This document shows, one piece after another, positions 24,087 to 31,915 of a DNA stretch of 64,000 bases. The stretch is from JAQBQZ01 sp964406475 (GTDB lineage Bacteria > Patescibacteriota > Minisyncoccia > Phycocordibacterales > CAIRYW01): assembly GCA_964406475.1 (NCBI GenBank), contig CAYORS010000002.1:1-64000 (forward strand), read 5' to 3'. The notes beneath the pieces were generated by a model. That model had not been told where the DNA came from, searched no databases, and saw only the letters and a list, made by a program, of their open reading frames with translations. Each line of letters opens with the position of its first letter. The stretch's first letter is position 1. The translations under genes and the position numbers were made by a program.

Positions 24087-24521
24087 ATGCTTATTGGAGA
24101 ATATACACATACCATAGACGACAAAAAACGAATATCTTTGCCATCAAAGTTTCGTAAAGAAGTCGGCAAAAAAATCATCGCTACTTATGGTCTCGAAGGG
24201 TGTCTTTTTTTGTATCCTCTTCAGGAATGGAAAAAGATCTCAGAAGAGATGGGTAAAATGGATTCGCTCAAGGCGGATACTCGAGGTTTCAATCGTTTTA
24301 TGTTCGGTGGAGCGGTTGAACTTGAGGTCGATTCTCTCGGTCGTATTTTGGTTCCTGAATATTTGCGTGATTTTGCACATCTCAAAGACAAATCTGTTTT
24401 TATAGGTGTACTCAAAAGAATTGAGATGTGGAACGAACAGAAATGGCAAGAATATAAGTCACGTGTCGTAGGGGAAGCGGATACATTAGCAGAGAAATTA
24501 AGCCAATCAGGAGCATTTTAG
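24087..24521 (+). CDS. mraZ: Transcriptional regulator MraZ
   Basis: A double SpoVT/AbrB-fold DNA-binding protein, 144 residues, that controls the division and cell-wall cluster. The first repeat begins MLIGEYTHTIDDKKRISLPSKFR, and the second contains EVDSLGRILVPEYLRDFA. The DxxxR-type DDKKRI and DSLGRI loops are the DNA-contacting elements. Tandem GTGG boxes directly upstream are its expected operator. rsmH follows 3 bp after the stop, as in most bacteria. Confidence 0.95.
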   Translation: MLIGEYTHTIDDKKRISLPSKFRKEVGKKIIATYGLEGCLFLYPLQEWKKISEEMGKMDSLKADTRGFNRFMFGGAVELEVDSLGRILVPEYLRDFAHLKDKSVFIGVLKRIEMWNEQKWQEYKSRVVGEADTLAEKLSQSGAF

Positions 24522-24524
24522 TGT

Positions 24525-25421
24525 ATGTCAACCGAATATATTCATAAAAGTGTTCTTTTAAAAGAAATGGTAGACGGTCTTTCGATACAAAAAGACGATG
24601 TTATTGTGGATTGTACCTTAAATACAGGAGGACACAGTGAATACATCTTAAACAAATACAATGATGTGACTGTAGTAGGTATTGATGCTGACAAAGAGGC
24701 AATCACAAAAGCACAATCTCGTCTCGGTAGTTTTGGTCAAAGATTCATCCCTCAAAAATCCAATTTTAGAAATCTTGATGATGTTCTTTCTAGATTAAGA
24801 TATGAAACTGTTCAAGGATTTATGTTTGATCTTGGATGGAGTTCGGATCAGCTTGAACTTTCGGGAAGAGGATTTACTTTTCAAAAAGATGAACCTCTTC
24901 ATATGTCGTACAATTCTGAAGAAAAAGACATCACAGCAAGAACTGTTGTTAATGAATGGTCAGAAGAAACCCTTGCATCAATCATCAAAGGTTTTGGAGA
25001 AGAATCCTTTGCACGAAGAATTGCCAAGGCGATTGTTGAAGCAAGAAAGATTCATTCCATCGAGACTACAAGAGAGCTTAAAGAGATTGTTTGGCAGGCG
25101 GTACCTGTTTTTTATAGAAAAAAGAAAATACATCCCGCAACAAAAACCTTTCAAGCCATTCGTATTGCTGTCAATGATGAGTTTGGAGCACTCACGGAGG
25201 GGCTTGCCAAAGCATTTGAGAAGCTCGAGGTGGGACGAAGGATTGCTGTCATATCATTTCATTCTTTAGAGGATAGGATTGTCAAACAATGGGCAAAAGC
25301 CTTGGTAGAAGAACAAAAAGCAATTTTAATAAACAAAAAACCTATTATTCCTGGCAACGAAGAATTAAACCATAACCCCCGAGCTCGAAGTGCAAAATTA
25401 AGAATTATTCAAAAAAAATAA
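24525..25421 (+). CDS. rsmH: 16S rRNA (cytosine-1402-N4)-methyltransferase
   Basis: SAM-dependent methyltransferase modifying C1402 in the ribosomal P-site, 298 residues. It begins HKSVLLKEMVDGL and has the SAM motif VDCTLNTGGHS. The FDLGWSSDQLE block (usually DLGVSSxQLD), the RIAKAIVEARK and HPATKTFQAIRIAVNDE motifs, and SFHSLEDRIVK follow. It is the second gene of the division cluster (mraW in older naming), 3 bp after mraZ and 8 bp before the FtsL-like gene. Confidence 0.95.
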   Translation: MSTEYIHKSVLLKEMVDGLSIQKDDVIVDCTLNTGGHSEYILNKYNDVTVVGIDADKEAITKAQSRLGSFGQRFIPQKSNFRNLDDVLSRLRYETVQGFMFDLGWSSDQLELSGRGFTFQKDEPLHMSYNSEEKDITARTVVNEWSEETLASIIKGFGEESFARRIAKAIVEARKIHSIETTRELKEIVWQAVPVFYRKKKIHPATKTFQAIRIAVNDEFGALTEGLAKAFEKLEVGRRIAVISFHSLEDRIVKQWAKALVEEQKAILINKKPIIPGNEELNHNPRARSAKLRIIQKK

Positions 25422-25429
25422 AAAAGACT

Positions 25430-25732
25430 ATGACAAAAATGCCAACACAATATATATATCAAAAGCAAGTGTGGACTCTCGGAGGAGTTTTGTCTGTACT
25501 TCTGATTGCGTATGTATCTTTGGTTGGGATGACTATTTTTAATACATTAGCACGACAACAATCAGAAAGAGATATAGCGCGTATTACAAGTGAACTTAGT
25601 CAAACAGAGTTTTCTTATCTCAACTCAAAAGCGCAAATCAATCTCGAGCTTGCTCGTAAAATGGGTTTTGTTGATGTCTCTCGTATTATTGTTGCAAAAG
25701 AAGATTCTCTCACAGCTTACGTCCCGCGTTAA
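25430..25732 (+). CDS. ftsL: FtsL-like cell-division protein
   Basis: A 100-residue bitopic membrane protein: short cytoplasmic N-terminus, one transmembrane helix (about 17-38), then a coiled-coil heptad stretch (QQSERDIARITSELSQTEFSYLNSK). It ends in a short domain with the ELARKMGFVDVSR motif common in FtsL-type proteins. Primary sequence is weakly conserved in this family, so identity rests on topology and on the place between rsmH and ftsI. It should recruit FtsI to the septum. Confidence 0.78.
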   Translation: MTKMPTQYIYQKQVWTLGGVLSVLLIAYVSLVGMTIFNTLARQQSERDIARITSELSQTEFSYLNSKAQINLELARKMGFVDVSRIIVAKEDSLTAYVPR

Positions 25733-25741
25733 TTTGTTTTT

Positions 25742-27448
25742 ATGAATCAACTTACCACAAAAAGATTACGATTTGTGTCATTGGGAATTGTGGGAATTGC
25801 CCTTATTTTTTTTGTTAAGTTATATTTGCTCCAGGTTGTTCATAATGAAGATTTTATTAATCTTGCGGACAAACAATATACGCGAAACGCTCAGGGTGTG
25901 TTCTCTCGAGGATCTATTTATTTTGAAAGCAAAGACGGTGAACTTATCTCTGCGGGTACTCTTAAAACAGGCTACACTCTCGCAGTGAATCCGAAACTTT
26001 TGAAAGATGTAGATGTTGTATATGAAAAAATAAACGCAATTATTCCTCTCGATAAAGAAGAGTTTTTGTCAAAAGCACAGAAGATCAATGATCCTTACGA
26101 AGAGGTGCAAAAGAAAATCAGTGAAGAAGATGCAGAAAAGATCCGCAATGAAAAGCTCACCGGTGTGTATTTATATAAAGAACAGTGGAGATATTATCCT
26201 GGTGGCAAAACAGCTGCACATATTTTGGGATTTTTGGGGTACAAAGGGGATGAGTATGCGGGGCGTTATGGGCTAGAAAAACAATACAACGATGTCTTGT
26301 CTCGCAATCAAAACAACGTGTATGCCAATTTTTTTGTCGAGATTTTTTCAAATATCGAAAAGTCTTTATCGAATGATGATTCTTTTGAAGGTGATATTGT
26401 GGCAACAATTGAACCGTCTGTGCAAGTAAGTCTTGAAGATACATTGCAAAAAATCCAATCACGATGGAATTCTGCAGAAACAGGAGGTGTGATAATGAAC
26501 CCAAAAACAGGTGAAATTTATGCACTTGCATCAGTGCCTAATTTTGATCCTAACAGTTTTAATCTCGAAAAAGATGTATCTGTTTTTTCTAATCCACTTG
26601 TTGATAATGTAAGAGAGATGGGGTCTATCATCAAGCCTCTTACTATTGCAGCGGGTATCGATGCTGGTGTCATTACTCCCAAAACAACCTATGATGACAA
26701 AGGGTATGTTAAGGCAGATACAGAAACGATTTGGAATCATGACAAAAAAGGTCACGGAGTGATTTCTATGCAAGAAGTACTCAATCAATCTTTGAATACA
26801 GGTGTGGCGTATGTGGTAAGTAAGCTTGGGAATAGTTTGTTTCGTGATTATATGGTGAAATACGGTCTCACAGAAAAAACAGGAATAGATTTGCCAAGTG
26901 AAGCAAGTAATATTATTAATAACCTCAACAGTCCGCGTAATGTCGAATATATCACAGCTTCTTTCGGTCAAGGTATTGCTCTGACTGCGATATCAACTAT
27001 TCGTGCCTTGTCTGTCATTGCAAATGGTGGTAACCTTATCGAACCTCACATAGTCAAAAAAATAAATTATCGCGGTGGATTTTTCAAAAATATTCCTATT
27101 GTATCCAAAGAAGTGCTCAAAAAGGAATCTTCAGAAGCGATTACAAAAATGCTTGTTGAGGTGGTAGATACTGCACTTCTTAAAGGAAGTGGTAAAAATC
27201 CTCACTATAGCATTGCTGCAAAAACAGGAACAGCTCAAATAGCAAAACCAAATGGAGGAGGGTATTATGATGATCGATTTTTGCATTCTTTTTTTGGGTA
27301 TTTTCCAGCATATGATCCACAATTTATTGTCTTGTTGTACACATTAGACCCCAAAGCAAACAACTTTGCAGCGGATACACTTGCGATGCCGTTTTTTGAT
27401 CTCTCAAAATTTCTGATCAATTACTATGAAGTTCCTCCCGATAGATAA
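25742..27448 (+). CDS. ftsI: Penicillin-binding protein FtsI (septal transpeptidase)
   Basis: Class B transpeptidase for septal peptidoglycan, 568 residues. A transmembrane helix at about 10-30 is followed by the pedestal domain with the RGSIYFES block. The catalytic domain has the active serine in MGSIIKPLT, the SLN motif in NQSLNTGVAYV, and KTGTAQIAK. It lies 9 bp after the FtsL-like gene and 52 bp before murF. Unlike the elongation enzyme at 17.6 kb, it keeps the canonical SxN motif. Confidence 0.94.
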   Translation: MNQLTTKRLRFVSLGIVGIALIFFVKLYLLQVVHNEDFINLADKQYTRNAQGVFSRGSIYFESKDGELISAGTLKTGYTLAVNPKLLKDVDVVYEKINAIIPLDKEEFLSKAQKINDPYEEVQKKISEEDAEKIRNEKLTGVYLYKEQWRYYPGGKTAAHILGFLGYKGDEYAGRYGLEKQYNDVLSRNQNNVYANFFVEIFSNIEKSLSNDDSFEGDIVATIEPSVQVSLEDTLQKIQSRWNSAETGGVIMNPKTGEIYALASVPNFDPNSFNLEKDVSVFSNPLVDNVREMGSIIKPLTIAAGIDAGVITPKTTYDDKGYVKADTETIWNHDKKGHGVISMQEVLNQSLNTGVAYVVSKLGNSLFRDYMVKYGLTEKTGIDLPSEASNIINNLNSPRNVEYITASFGQGIALTAISTIRALSVIANGGNLIEPHIVKKINYRGGFFKNIPIVSKEVLKKESSEAITKMLVEVVDTALLKGSGKNPHYSIAAKTGTAQIAKPNGGGYYDDRFLHSFFGYFPAYDPQFIVLLYTLDPKANNFAADTLAMPFFDLSKFLINYYEVPPDR

Positions 27449-27500
27449 TGATCTTGTAGACACGAGACACTATAATTATATTTAACGCAAAATCACTTAT

Positions 27501-28790
27501 ATGAAAGATATTTTCAAAAAAATCATCATCTTTATTCTTACACTTGAAGCAAAGCTTGTTATCAAAAAATACAAACCAAAGATCGTTGCCGTCACAGGAA
27601 GTGTGGGGAAAACATCAACAAAAGATGCGATTTATACAGCACTCTCTGCTTTTTTTTATGTTCGCAAGAGTGCCAAGAGTTTTAATAGTGATATAGGAAT
27701 ACCTCTTACTATTTTAGGGTTACCTAATGCATGGAGTGATGTAAAAATGTGGCTTTCTAATATATATGATGGATTCTTGCTTTTGGTCACAAAAACCAAG
27801 TATCCCGAATGGCTTGTTCTTGAGATTGGTGCAGACCATCCAGGTGAAATCGAGCGTGTGATGAAGTGGATTCATCCTGATATTTCTGTCATTACTCGTA
27901 TTGGCAAGGTACCTGTACATGTTGAGTTTTATAAATCGGTCAAAGATGTGGTGCGTGAAAAATCTTTTTTGGCACGAGGCTTGAAGCTTGATGGAACGTT
28001 GATTATTAATGCAGATGATGAGGATGTTGTAGGATTTAAAGAATACACAAAAGCAAAATCTATTTCTTTTGGTGTCAAAGAAAAAGCAGATATAAGAGCT
28101 AGCTTCATTGTTCCTCAATACAAGGATTCTAAAGTATCAGGAATGTCATTTAAGGTGGATAATGCTGGCTCAAGTTTGCCTATTGTGTTAAGTGGTATTG
28201 TTGGCAATCAGTATGTCTATCCTGTATTGGCGAGTTTTGCTGTCATCCAATCACTCGGGCTCTCACCACTCAAAGCGGTCGATGCTTTTGAAAAATATGA
28301 CTACCCTCGTGGTCGAATGAATATTATTGATGGGATCAATAGTTCTGTCATTATTGATGATACGTATAACGCATCTCCTGTTGCTATGGAGGAGGGTTTT
28401 TATACAATCAAACATCTTGCAGTATTGGGCAAAAAAATTGCGATTATCGGTGATATGCTCGAACTCGGAAAGTTTTCACTTGATGAACATGAAAGACTCG
28501 GATCTATTGCTGCAGATGTTTTTGATTTTGTGTGTTTGGTTGGGATCAGGGCTTCTGATATGAAGAACACTCTTCTTCAAAAGGGATTTGCTAAAGATAA
28601 TGTGTGTGTATTTGAAACAGCCAAAGAAGCGGGTGTTCATATGAAAGACAAAATATCCGAAGGAGATATTGTCTATGTCAAAGGATCTCAGGGAATGCGA
28701 ATGGAGCGTGCTGTAGAAGAAATAATGAGCAATCAAAAAGACAAAGAAAAACTTCTTGTTCGACAAGAAAAAGAGTGGTTGAATAAGTAA
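27501..28790 (+). CDS. murF: UDP-N-acetylmuramoyl-tripeptide--D-alanyl-D-alanine ligase
   Basis: Adds D-Ala-D-Ala to the UDP-MurNAc tripeptide, 429 residues. The ATP loop is TGSVGKTSTKDAI near residue 33. The central ligase domain carries LEIGADHPGEIER and the INADDEDV block. The C-terminal domain has RGRMNIIDG, IDDTYNASPVAMEEG and IAIIGDMLELG, the last two being MurF signatures. The N-terminal domain of ordinary MurF is nearly absent, as in MurF-like short forms. TATAAT (27471-27476) is 24 bp before the ATG. Confidence 0.9.
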   Translation: MKDIFKKIIIFILTLEAKLVIKKYKPKIVAVTGSVGKTSTKDAIYTALSAFFYVRKSAKSFNSDIGIPLTILGLPNAWSDVKMWLSNIYDGFLLLVTKTKYPEWLVLEIGADHPGEIERVMKWIHPDISVITRIGKVPVHVEFYKSVKDVVREKSFLARGLKLDGTLIINADDEDVVGFKEYTKAKSISFGVKEKADIRASFIVPQYKDSKVSGMSFKVDNAGSSLPIVLSGIVGNQYVYPVLASFAVIQSLGLSPLKAVDAFEKYDYPRGRMNIIDGINSSVIIDDTYNASPVAMEEGFYTIKHLAVLGKKIAIIGDMLELGKFSLDEHERLGSIAADVFDFVCLVGIRASDMKNTLLQKGFAKDNVCVFETAKEAGVHMKDKISEGDIVYVKGSQGMRMERAVEEIMSNQKDKEKLLVRQEKEWLNK

Positions 28791-28834
28791 ATGTGCTACA
28801 ATAATAAAAGAAAATAATTAACCCCTCTTCTGTT

Positions 28835-29055
28835 ATGGACTCTACCTCTATTGCTCCTAAACAATTCTATCTCATCTATAGGTCTCGCAAGGACCCCGAA
28901 CCCATCAGTCCCTCTGACTATAAAGACGGCATGCAGGCATATGGAAAAAGAGAAGAAGGTTCAGGCAACTTTTTGCCGTCACATATGTGGAAGGCTATGG
29001 TTGGGTAGAGAGTGCAGATGTTACACATGCACAGAGATTTATGACATCAACCTAG
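28835..29055 (+). pseudogene. Small gene interrupted by a -1 frameshift (57-codon frame continuing in another frame)
   Basis: The frame from ATG 28835 gives 57 residues (YLIYRSRKDPEPISPSDYKD, then a TAG at 29006). One base back, the frame reads on as QLFAVTYVEGYGWVESADV and ends at a TAG at 29053-29055, inside the following terminator palindrome. The second segment looks more protein-like than the 3' end of the first. A single intact product of about 73 residues is therefore likely in relatives. The switch would fall near the T5 run at 28968-28972. A sequencing deletion, real decay and a programmed shift are all possible. No family recognised. Confidence 0.5.
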
Positions 29056-29070
29056 GTTGATGTTTTTTAT
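29044..29070 (+). terminator. Terminator after frameshifted small gene
   Basis: A perfect 20-bp palindrome ACATCAACCTAGGTTGATGT (29044-29063) followed by T5-A-T. Its T-run runs directly into the -35 box of the next small gene. Confidence 0.82.
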
Positions 29071-29098
29071 TGACTTTTGTTTTAATGTTCAATACAAT
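29070..29098 (+). promoter_or_regulatory. Promoter of a 25-codon leaderless gene
   Basis: TTGACT (29070-29075), 17 bp, TACAAT (29093-29098), ATG 6 bp later. Confidence 0.72.
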
Positions 29099-29104
29099 TA
29101 AACT

Positions 29105-29182
29105 ATGAATTTTAATCTAATAGCAAAGACATCTATTAAAGCCGTCAAGCATTATTGCTTCAGGGTTTGTCTTTGTTGTTAA
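29105..29182 (+). CDS. Putative 25-residue peptide, or small RNA
   Basis: ATG at 29105 opens a 25-codon frame (start MNFNLIAKTSIKAVK, end CFRVCLCC). It is basic, with four Cys in the last eight residues. It has a good promoter with the start codon at the predicted transcript 5' end and a long perfect terminator hairpin. The unit is therefore certainly transcribed-looking, whether or not the peptide is made. A ~130-nt small RNA is the alternative. No homolog recognised. Confidence 0.45.
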   Translation: MNFNLIAKTSIKAVKHYCFRVCLCC

Positions 29183-29199
29183 TTACTCAATTTACACTA

Positions 29200-29240
29200 A
29201 AAACAAGTCTTGAAGTCAATTTCAAGACTTGTTTTCATTT
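29200..29240 (+). terminator. 15-bp terminator after the 25-codon gene
   Basis: Perfect stem AAAACAAGTCTTGAA / TTCAAGACTTGTTTT (29200-29214, 29221-29235), 6-nt loop. The stem ends in the T-run. Confidence 0.85.
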
Positions 29241-29326
29241 ATGACTCATCCTATCCCACCCTTGCGTATCCGACATTCCGAATCAGTCCGAATCAAAATC
29301 GGACTCAACCCTCAACCGTCTAAGAC

Positions 29327-29428
29327 ATGAACAGTTTACATGGCCTATTAGAGCCCTTTGATGATTCTTATGCATTCTTGTTTGATCTAGATCTTCATCC
29401 TGCAGAGGATGTTTGGGGATCAGGCTAA
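29327..29428 (+). CDS. Putative 33-residue acidic protein
   Basis: An ATG frame of 33 codons (MNSLHGLLEPFDDSYAFLFD, end HPAEDVWGSG), acidic and with a protein-like composition. A 7-bp hairpin AGTCCGA / TCGGACT (29285-29305) lies upstream, and a strong terminator begins 33 bp after the stop. No clear promoter was found. Offered as a candidate only; nothing similar is recognised. Confidence 0.35.
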   Translation: MNSLHGLLEPFDDSYAFLFDLDLHPAEDVWGSG

Positions 29429-29460
29429 TTGTTCTTTTCTCGGGTGTTAATTCACTCGTG

Positions 29461-29497
29461 CACACTTTGTTCCTATCGGGACAAAGTGTTTTTTTTA
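29461..29497 (+). terminator. Terminator upstream of uvrB
   Basis: Twelve-base-pair stem ACACTTTGTTCC / GGGACAAAGTGT (one G-T pair) with a TATC loop and a T8 run, ending just before the uvrB -10 region. Confidence 0.88.
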
Positions 29498-29512
29498 TGT
29501 TATTTTAAGACT

Positions 29513-31588
29513 ATGAATGATTCGGTATTCAATATACAAAGTAAATATGCGCCAGCAGGAGATCAGCCTGGAGCTATCAAGTCACTCACCCAAGGTGTAA
29601 AAAAGGGTCTCAAACATCAAACTTTGCTCGGTGTTACTGGTAGTGGAAAGACATTTACTGTGGCAAACATAATCCAAAACATTGGTAAGCCAACACTTGT
29701 TATCGCTCATAACAAGACTCTCGCTGCACAGCTTGCTCAAGAGTATCGAGAATTCTTCCCCCACAACGCTGTTCATTATTTTGTCTCGTATTACGACTAT
29801 TATCAGCCAGAGGCATACATGAGTGCATCTGACACATATATCGAGAAGGAGGCTCAGATCAACGAAGAGATCGAGCGTCTTCGTCATGCTTCAACTCAAG
29901 CACTACTCACTCGCAAAGATGTCATTATTGTTGCATCAGTTTCTTGTATTTATGGACTCGGCTCCCCCAAAGAATACGAAAAAGTCAATCTCCGTATTGA
30001 TGTTGGTCAAAGGATTAGTCGCAATGATCTCGCTCGTAGATTTATTGATATCCACTTTGAGCGGACGACAGCCGATCTTTCGCCAGGTCAATTCCGTGCA
30101 CTTGGAAATACGGTTGAGGTTATGCCGGTAAGTGAGCGAGTAATTTATAAAATTGATTTTAAAGGAGATGAAATTTTCCGAATATATAAAGTCGATGCGG
30201 TAACACGAGCCATTATTGAGGAACTCAATGTATTTTTCCTTTTTCCTGCAAAGCATTTCATTACAGACGAAGCGGGGCAGAAGCGTGCGATAGCAAGTAT
30301 TGCAGACGAGCTCAAACAACGTCTTAGAGAACTCGAAAAACTAGGCAAGAATCTCGAAGCCGAGAGACTAAAGAGAAGAACTCAGTATGACCTCGCTATG
30401 ATACGAGAGGTGGGGTACTGTAACGGTATAGAAAACTATTCAAGGCATTTCTCAGACAAAAAGGCAGGTGAAGCTCCGGAGACATTGCTCTCATATTTTC
30501 CTCACAAGGCGGATGGGACACCTGATTTTCTAACTGTGATTGATGAGTCGCATGTCACAGTATCTCAGATAGGCGGGATGTATGCAGGTGATGCAAGTCG
30601 CAAGAAGAATCTCATCGACTTCGGATTTCGCCTCCCGTCTGCTGCAGACAACAGACCACTCAAGTTTGATGAGTTTGAGGCGAGAGTGGGTCAGACTATT
30701 TACACCACAGCAACTCCGGGTAAATACGAAAAGGAAAAAAGTGAAAACATCGCGGAGCAAGTGATTCGTCCTACAGGACTTATTGATCCAGTGATACTGG
30801 TCAAACCAGTAACTGAAAGTGGATTGTACAAAGGACAGATCCGTGACTTTATTGAAGAAGCGGAAAAGACTATCAAAAAAGGTTTTCGAGTGATAGCTAC
30901 GACTCTCACCAAGAGAATGGCAGAAGATCTCTCAGAATTTTTGAAAGAAAAGAATATCAAGTCCGAGTACTTGCATAGTGATATTCAGACTCTCGATAGA
31001 ATCCAGATTCTTACTGAGTTTCGAAAAGGTAAATTTGATGTGCTCGTGGGTGTGAATCTCTTGCGAGAAGGTTTGGATCTCCCAGAGGTTGCACTTATTG
31101 GTATCCTTGATGCTGATAAAGAGGGTTTTCTCCGTTCAGAAACTTCACTTATCCAAATCATCGGGCGAGCCGCTCGTAATATTGAGGGGCGAGTGATTCT
31201 CTATGCAGACCATATGACAAAATCTCTCGAATACGCAATTAACGAGACTGCTCGACGAAGAAAGATTCAGATGGAATATAACGAGAAACATGGCATTACT
31301 CCAAAGACAATCCTAAAGAGTATTAACGATATCACAGAGACAATTCAGTCTGAAAGAAAAAAGACAATTAATGATCTTCTGTCCGTAGACAGTGTATTAT
31401 TTGAGAAAGATCCAAAAAAATTTATTAAAGAAAAGGAGCGACAGATGGAAGAAGCGGTAGAGGAGCTTGATTTTGAAACCGCTGCGTTACTTCGAGATGA
31501 GATATCCGAGCTACTTGAAAAGACTGGACTCGAGTCAAGTAGTTTTATACGTAAACCTAAAAAGTCAAATAAAAAATCCCTTCGTTAA
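29513..31588 (+). CDS. uvrB: Excinuclease ABC subunit B
   Basis: DNA-damage verification helicase of nucleotide excision repair, 691 residues from ATG 29513. Walker A is GVTGSGKTF. The damage-probing beta-hairpin is YDYYQPEAYM. The DEAD-type box is TVIDESHVT, and helicase motifs VGVNLLREGLDLPEV and QIIGRAARN follow. A C-terminal UVR motif (residues EAVEELDFETAALLRDEI) binds UvrC. The chosen start follows TGTTATTTT (extended -10) by 6 bp; the longer in-frame start lies inside the upstream terminator. It shares a hairpin at its stop with the opposing small membrane gene. uvrA is next. Confidence 0.97.
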   Translation: MNDSVFNIQSKYAPAGDQPGAIKSLTQGVKKGLKHQTLLGVTGSGKTFTVANIIQNIGKPTLVIAHNKTLAAQLAQEYREFFPHNAVHYFVSYYDYYQPEAYMSASDTYIEKEAQINEEIERLRHASTQALLTRKDVIIVASVSCIYGLGSPKEYEKVNLRIDVGQRISRNDLARRFIDIHFERTTADLSPGQFRALGNTVEVMPVSERVIYKIDFKGDEIFRIYKVDAVTRAIIEELNVFFLFPAKHFITDEAGQKRAIASIADELKQRLRELEKLGKNLEAERLKRRTQYDLAMIREVGYCNGIENYSRHFSDKKAGEAPETLLSYFPHKADGTPDFLTVIDESHVTVSQIGGMYAGDASRKKNLIDFGFRLPSAADNRPLKFDEFEARVGQTIYTTATPGKYEKEKSENIAEQVIRPTGLIDPVILVKPVTESGLYKGQIRDFIEEAEKTIKKGFRVIATTLTKRMAEDLSEFLKEKNIKSEYLHSDIQTLDRIQILTEFRKGKFDVLVGVNLLREGLDLPEVALIGILDADKEGFLRSETSLIQIIGRAARNIEGRVILYADHMTKSLEYAINETARRRKIQMEYNEKHGITPKTILKSINDITETIQSERKKTINDLLSVDSVLFEKDPKKFIKEKERQMEEAVEELDFETAALLRDEISELLEKTGLESSSFIRKPKKSNKKSLR

Positions 31589-31610
31589 GGAAGGGGGATT
31601 CTCTTTATTG
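31575..31610. terminator. Shared terminator, uvrB and convergent small gene
   Basis: ATCCCTTC / GAAGGG(G)GAT stem with A-rich left and T-rich right flanks. Both stop codons (uvrB TAA 31586-31588, minus-strand TAA 31585-31587) lie in the loop. Confidence 0.75.
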
Positions 31611-31845
31611 TTCTGCTTCGAGGGTGATAGTAGATTTGCCACTGCGACCTGTGTCCACACCCACACACACAACTCTCAGTCACGACACCTCTCTCACCAT
31701 CGTTGGGAGCTGGTTTGTATCCATGGACTCCAAACATGTATTTTCGACAAGAATGGCATCTATTGTCTTCGATGTGGTGATAGATCAGACGGATTGCCTT
31801 GTAGATGCAAATCCCTACAACGGCTATTAAAAGGAACGGGTTCAT
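31585..31845 (-). CDS. Small membrane protein with cysteine knuckles
   Basis: 86 residues on the minus strand, between convergent uvrB and divergent uvrA. One N-terminal transmembrane helix (about 3-20) is followed by a basic, Cys-rich domain. That domain has CHSC at about 30-33 and CVCGCG at about 59-64, which may form a zinc ribbon. It ends in WQIYYHPRSRTIKRIPLP. Not recognised as a named family. The frame overlaps uvrB by 4 bp at the shared hairpin, and composition is protein-like throughout, which favours it over the plus-strand frames here. Confidence 0.68.
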   Translation of the reverse strand: MNPFLLIAVVGICIYKAIRLIYHHIEDNRCHSCRKYMFGVHGYKPAPNDGERGVVTESCVCGCGHRSQWQIYYHPRSRTIKRIPLP

Positions 31846-31876
31846 ATTCAGACATATTTAATCATCTTTCTGACTT

Positions 31877-31905
31877 TTGTCAAATTCCTTATTTCCTGTT
31901 ATAAT
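31877..31905 (+). promoter_or_regulatory. uvrA promoter
   Basis: TTGTCA (31877-31882), exactly 17 bp, TATAAT (31900-31905). The ATG at 31916 is 10 bp after the -10, so the message is nearly leaderless. The upstream in-frame TTG start coincides with the -35 box and is excluded. Confidence 0.82.
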
Positions 31906-31915
31906 TGCTTTTCAT

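Noticed and set aside
28851..29060. 69-codon frame overlapping the first small gene after murF
   Set aside because: It runs through the terminator palindrome and is Cys/Arg-rich shadow sequence. The frame from 28835 and its -1 continuation explain the region better.
29429..29512. Upstream in-frame start for uvrB
   Set aside because: The extra codons lie in the terminator hairpin and -10 region; UvrB similarity begins at 29513.
31624..31830. Plus-strand frame of 68 codons between uvrB and uvrA
   Set aside because: Antisense to the minus-strand Cys-knuckle membrane gene, which has the better composition and a shared terminator.
31877..31915. TTG start 13 codons upstream for uvrA
   Set aside because: It coincides with the -35 hexamer of a very good promoter.
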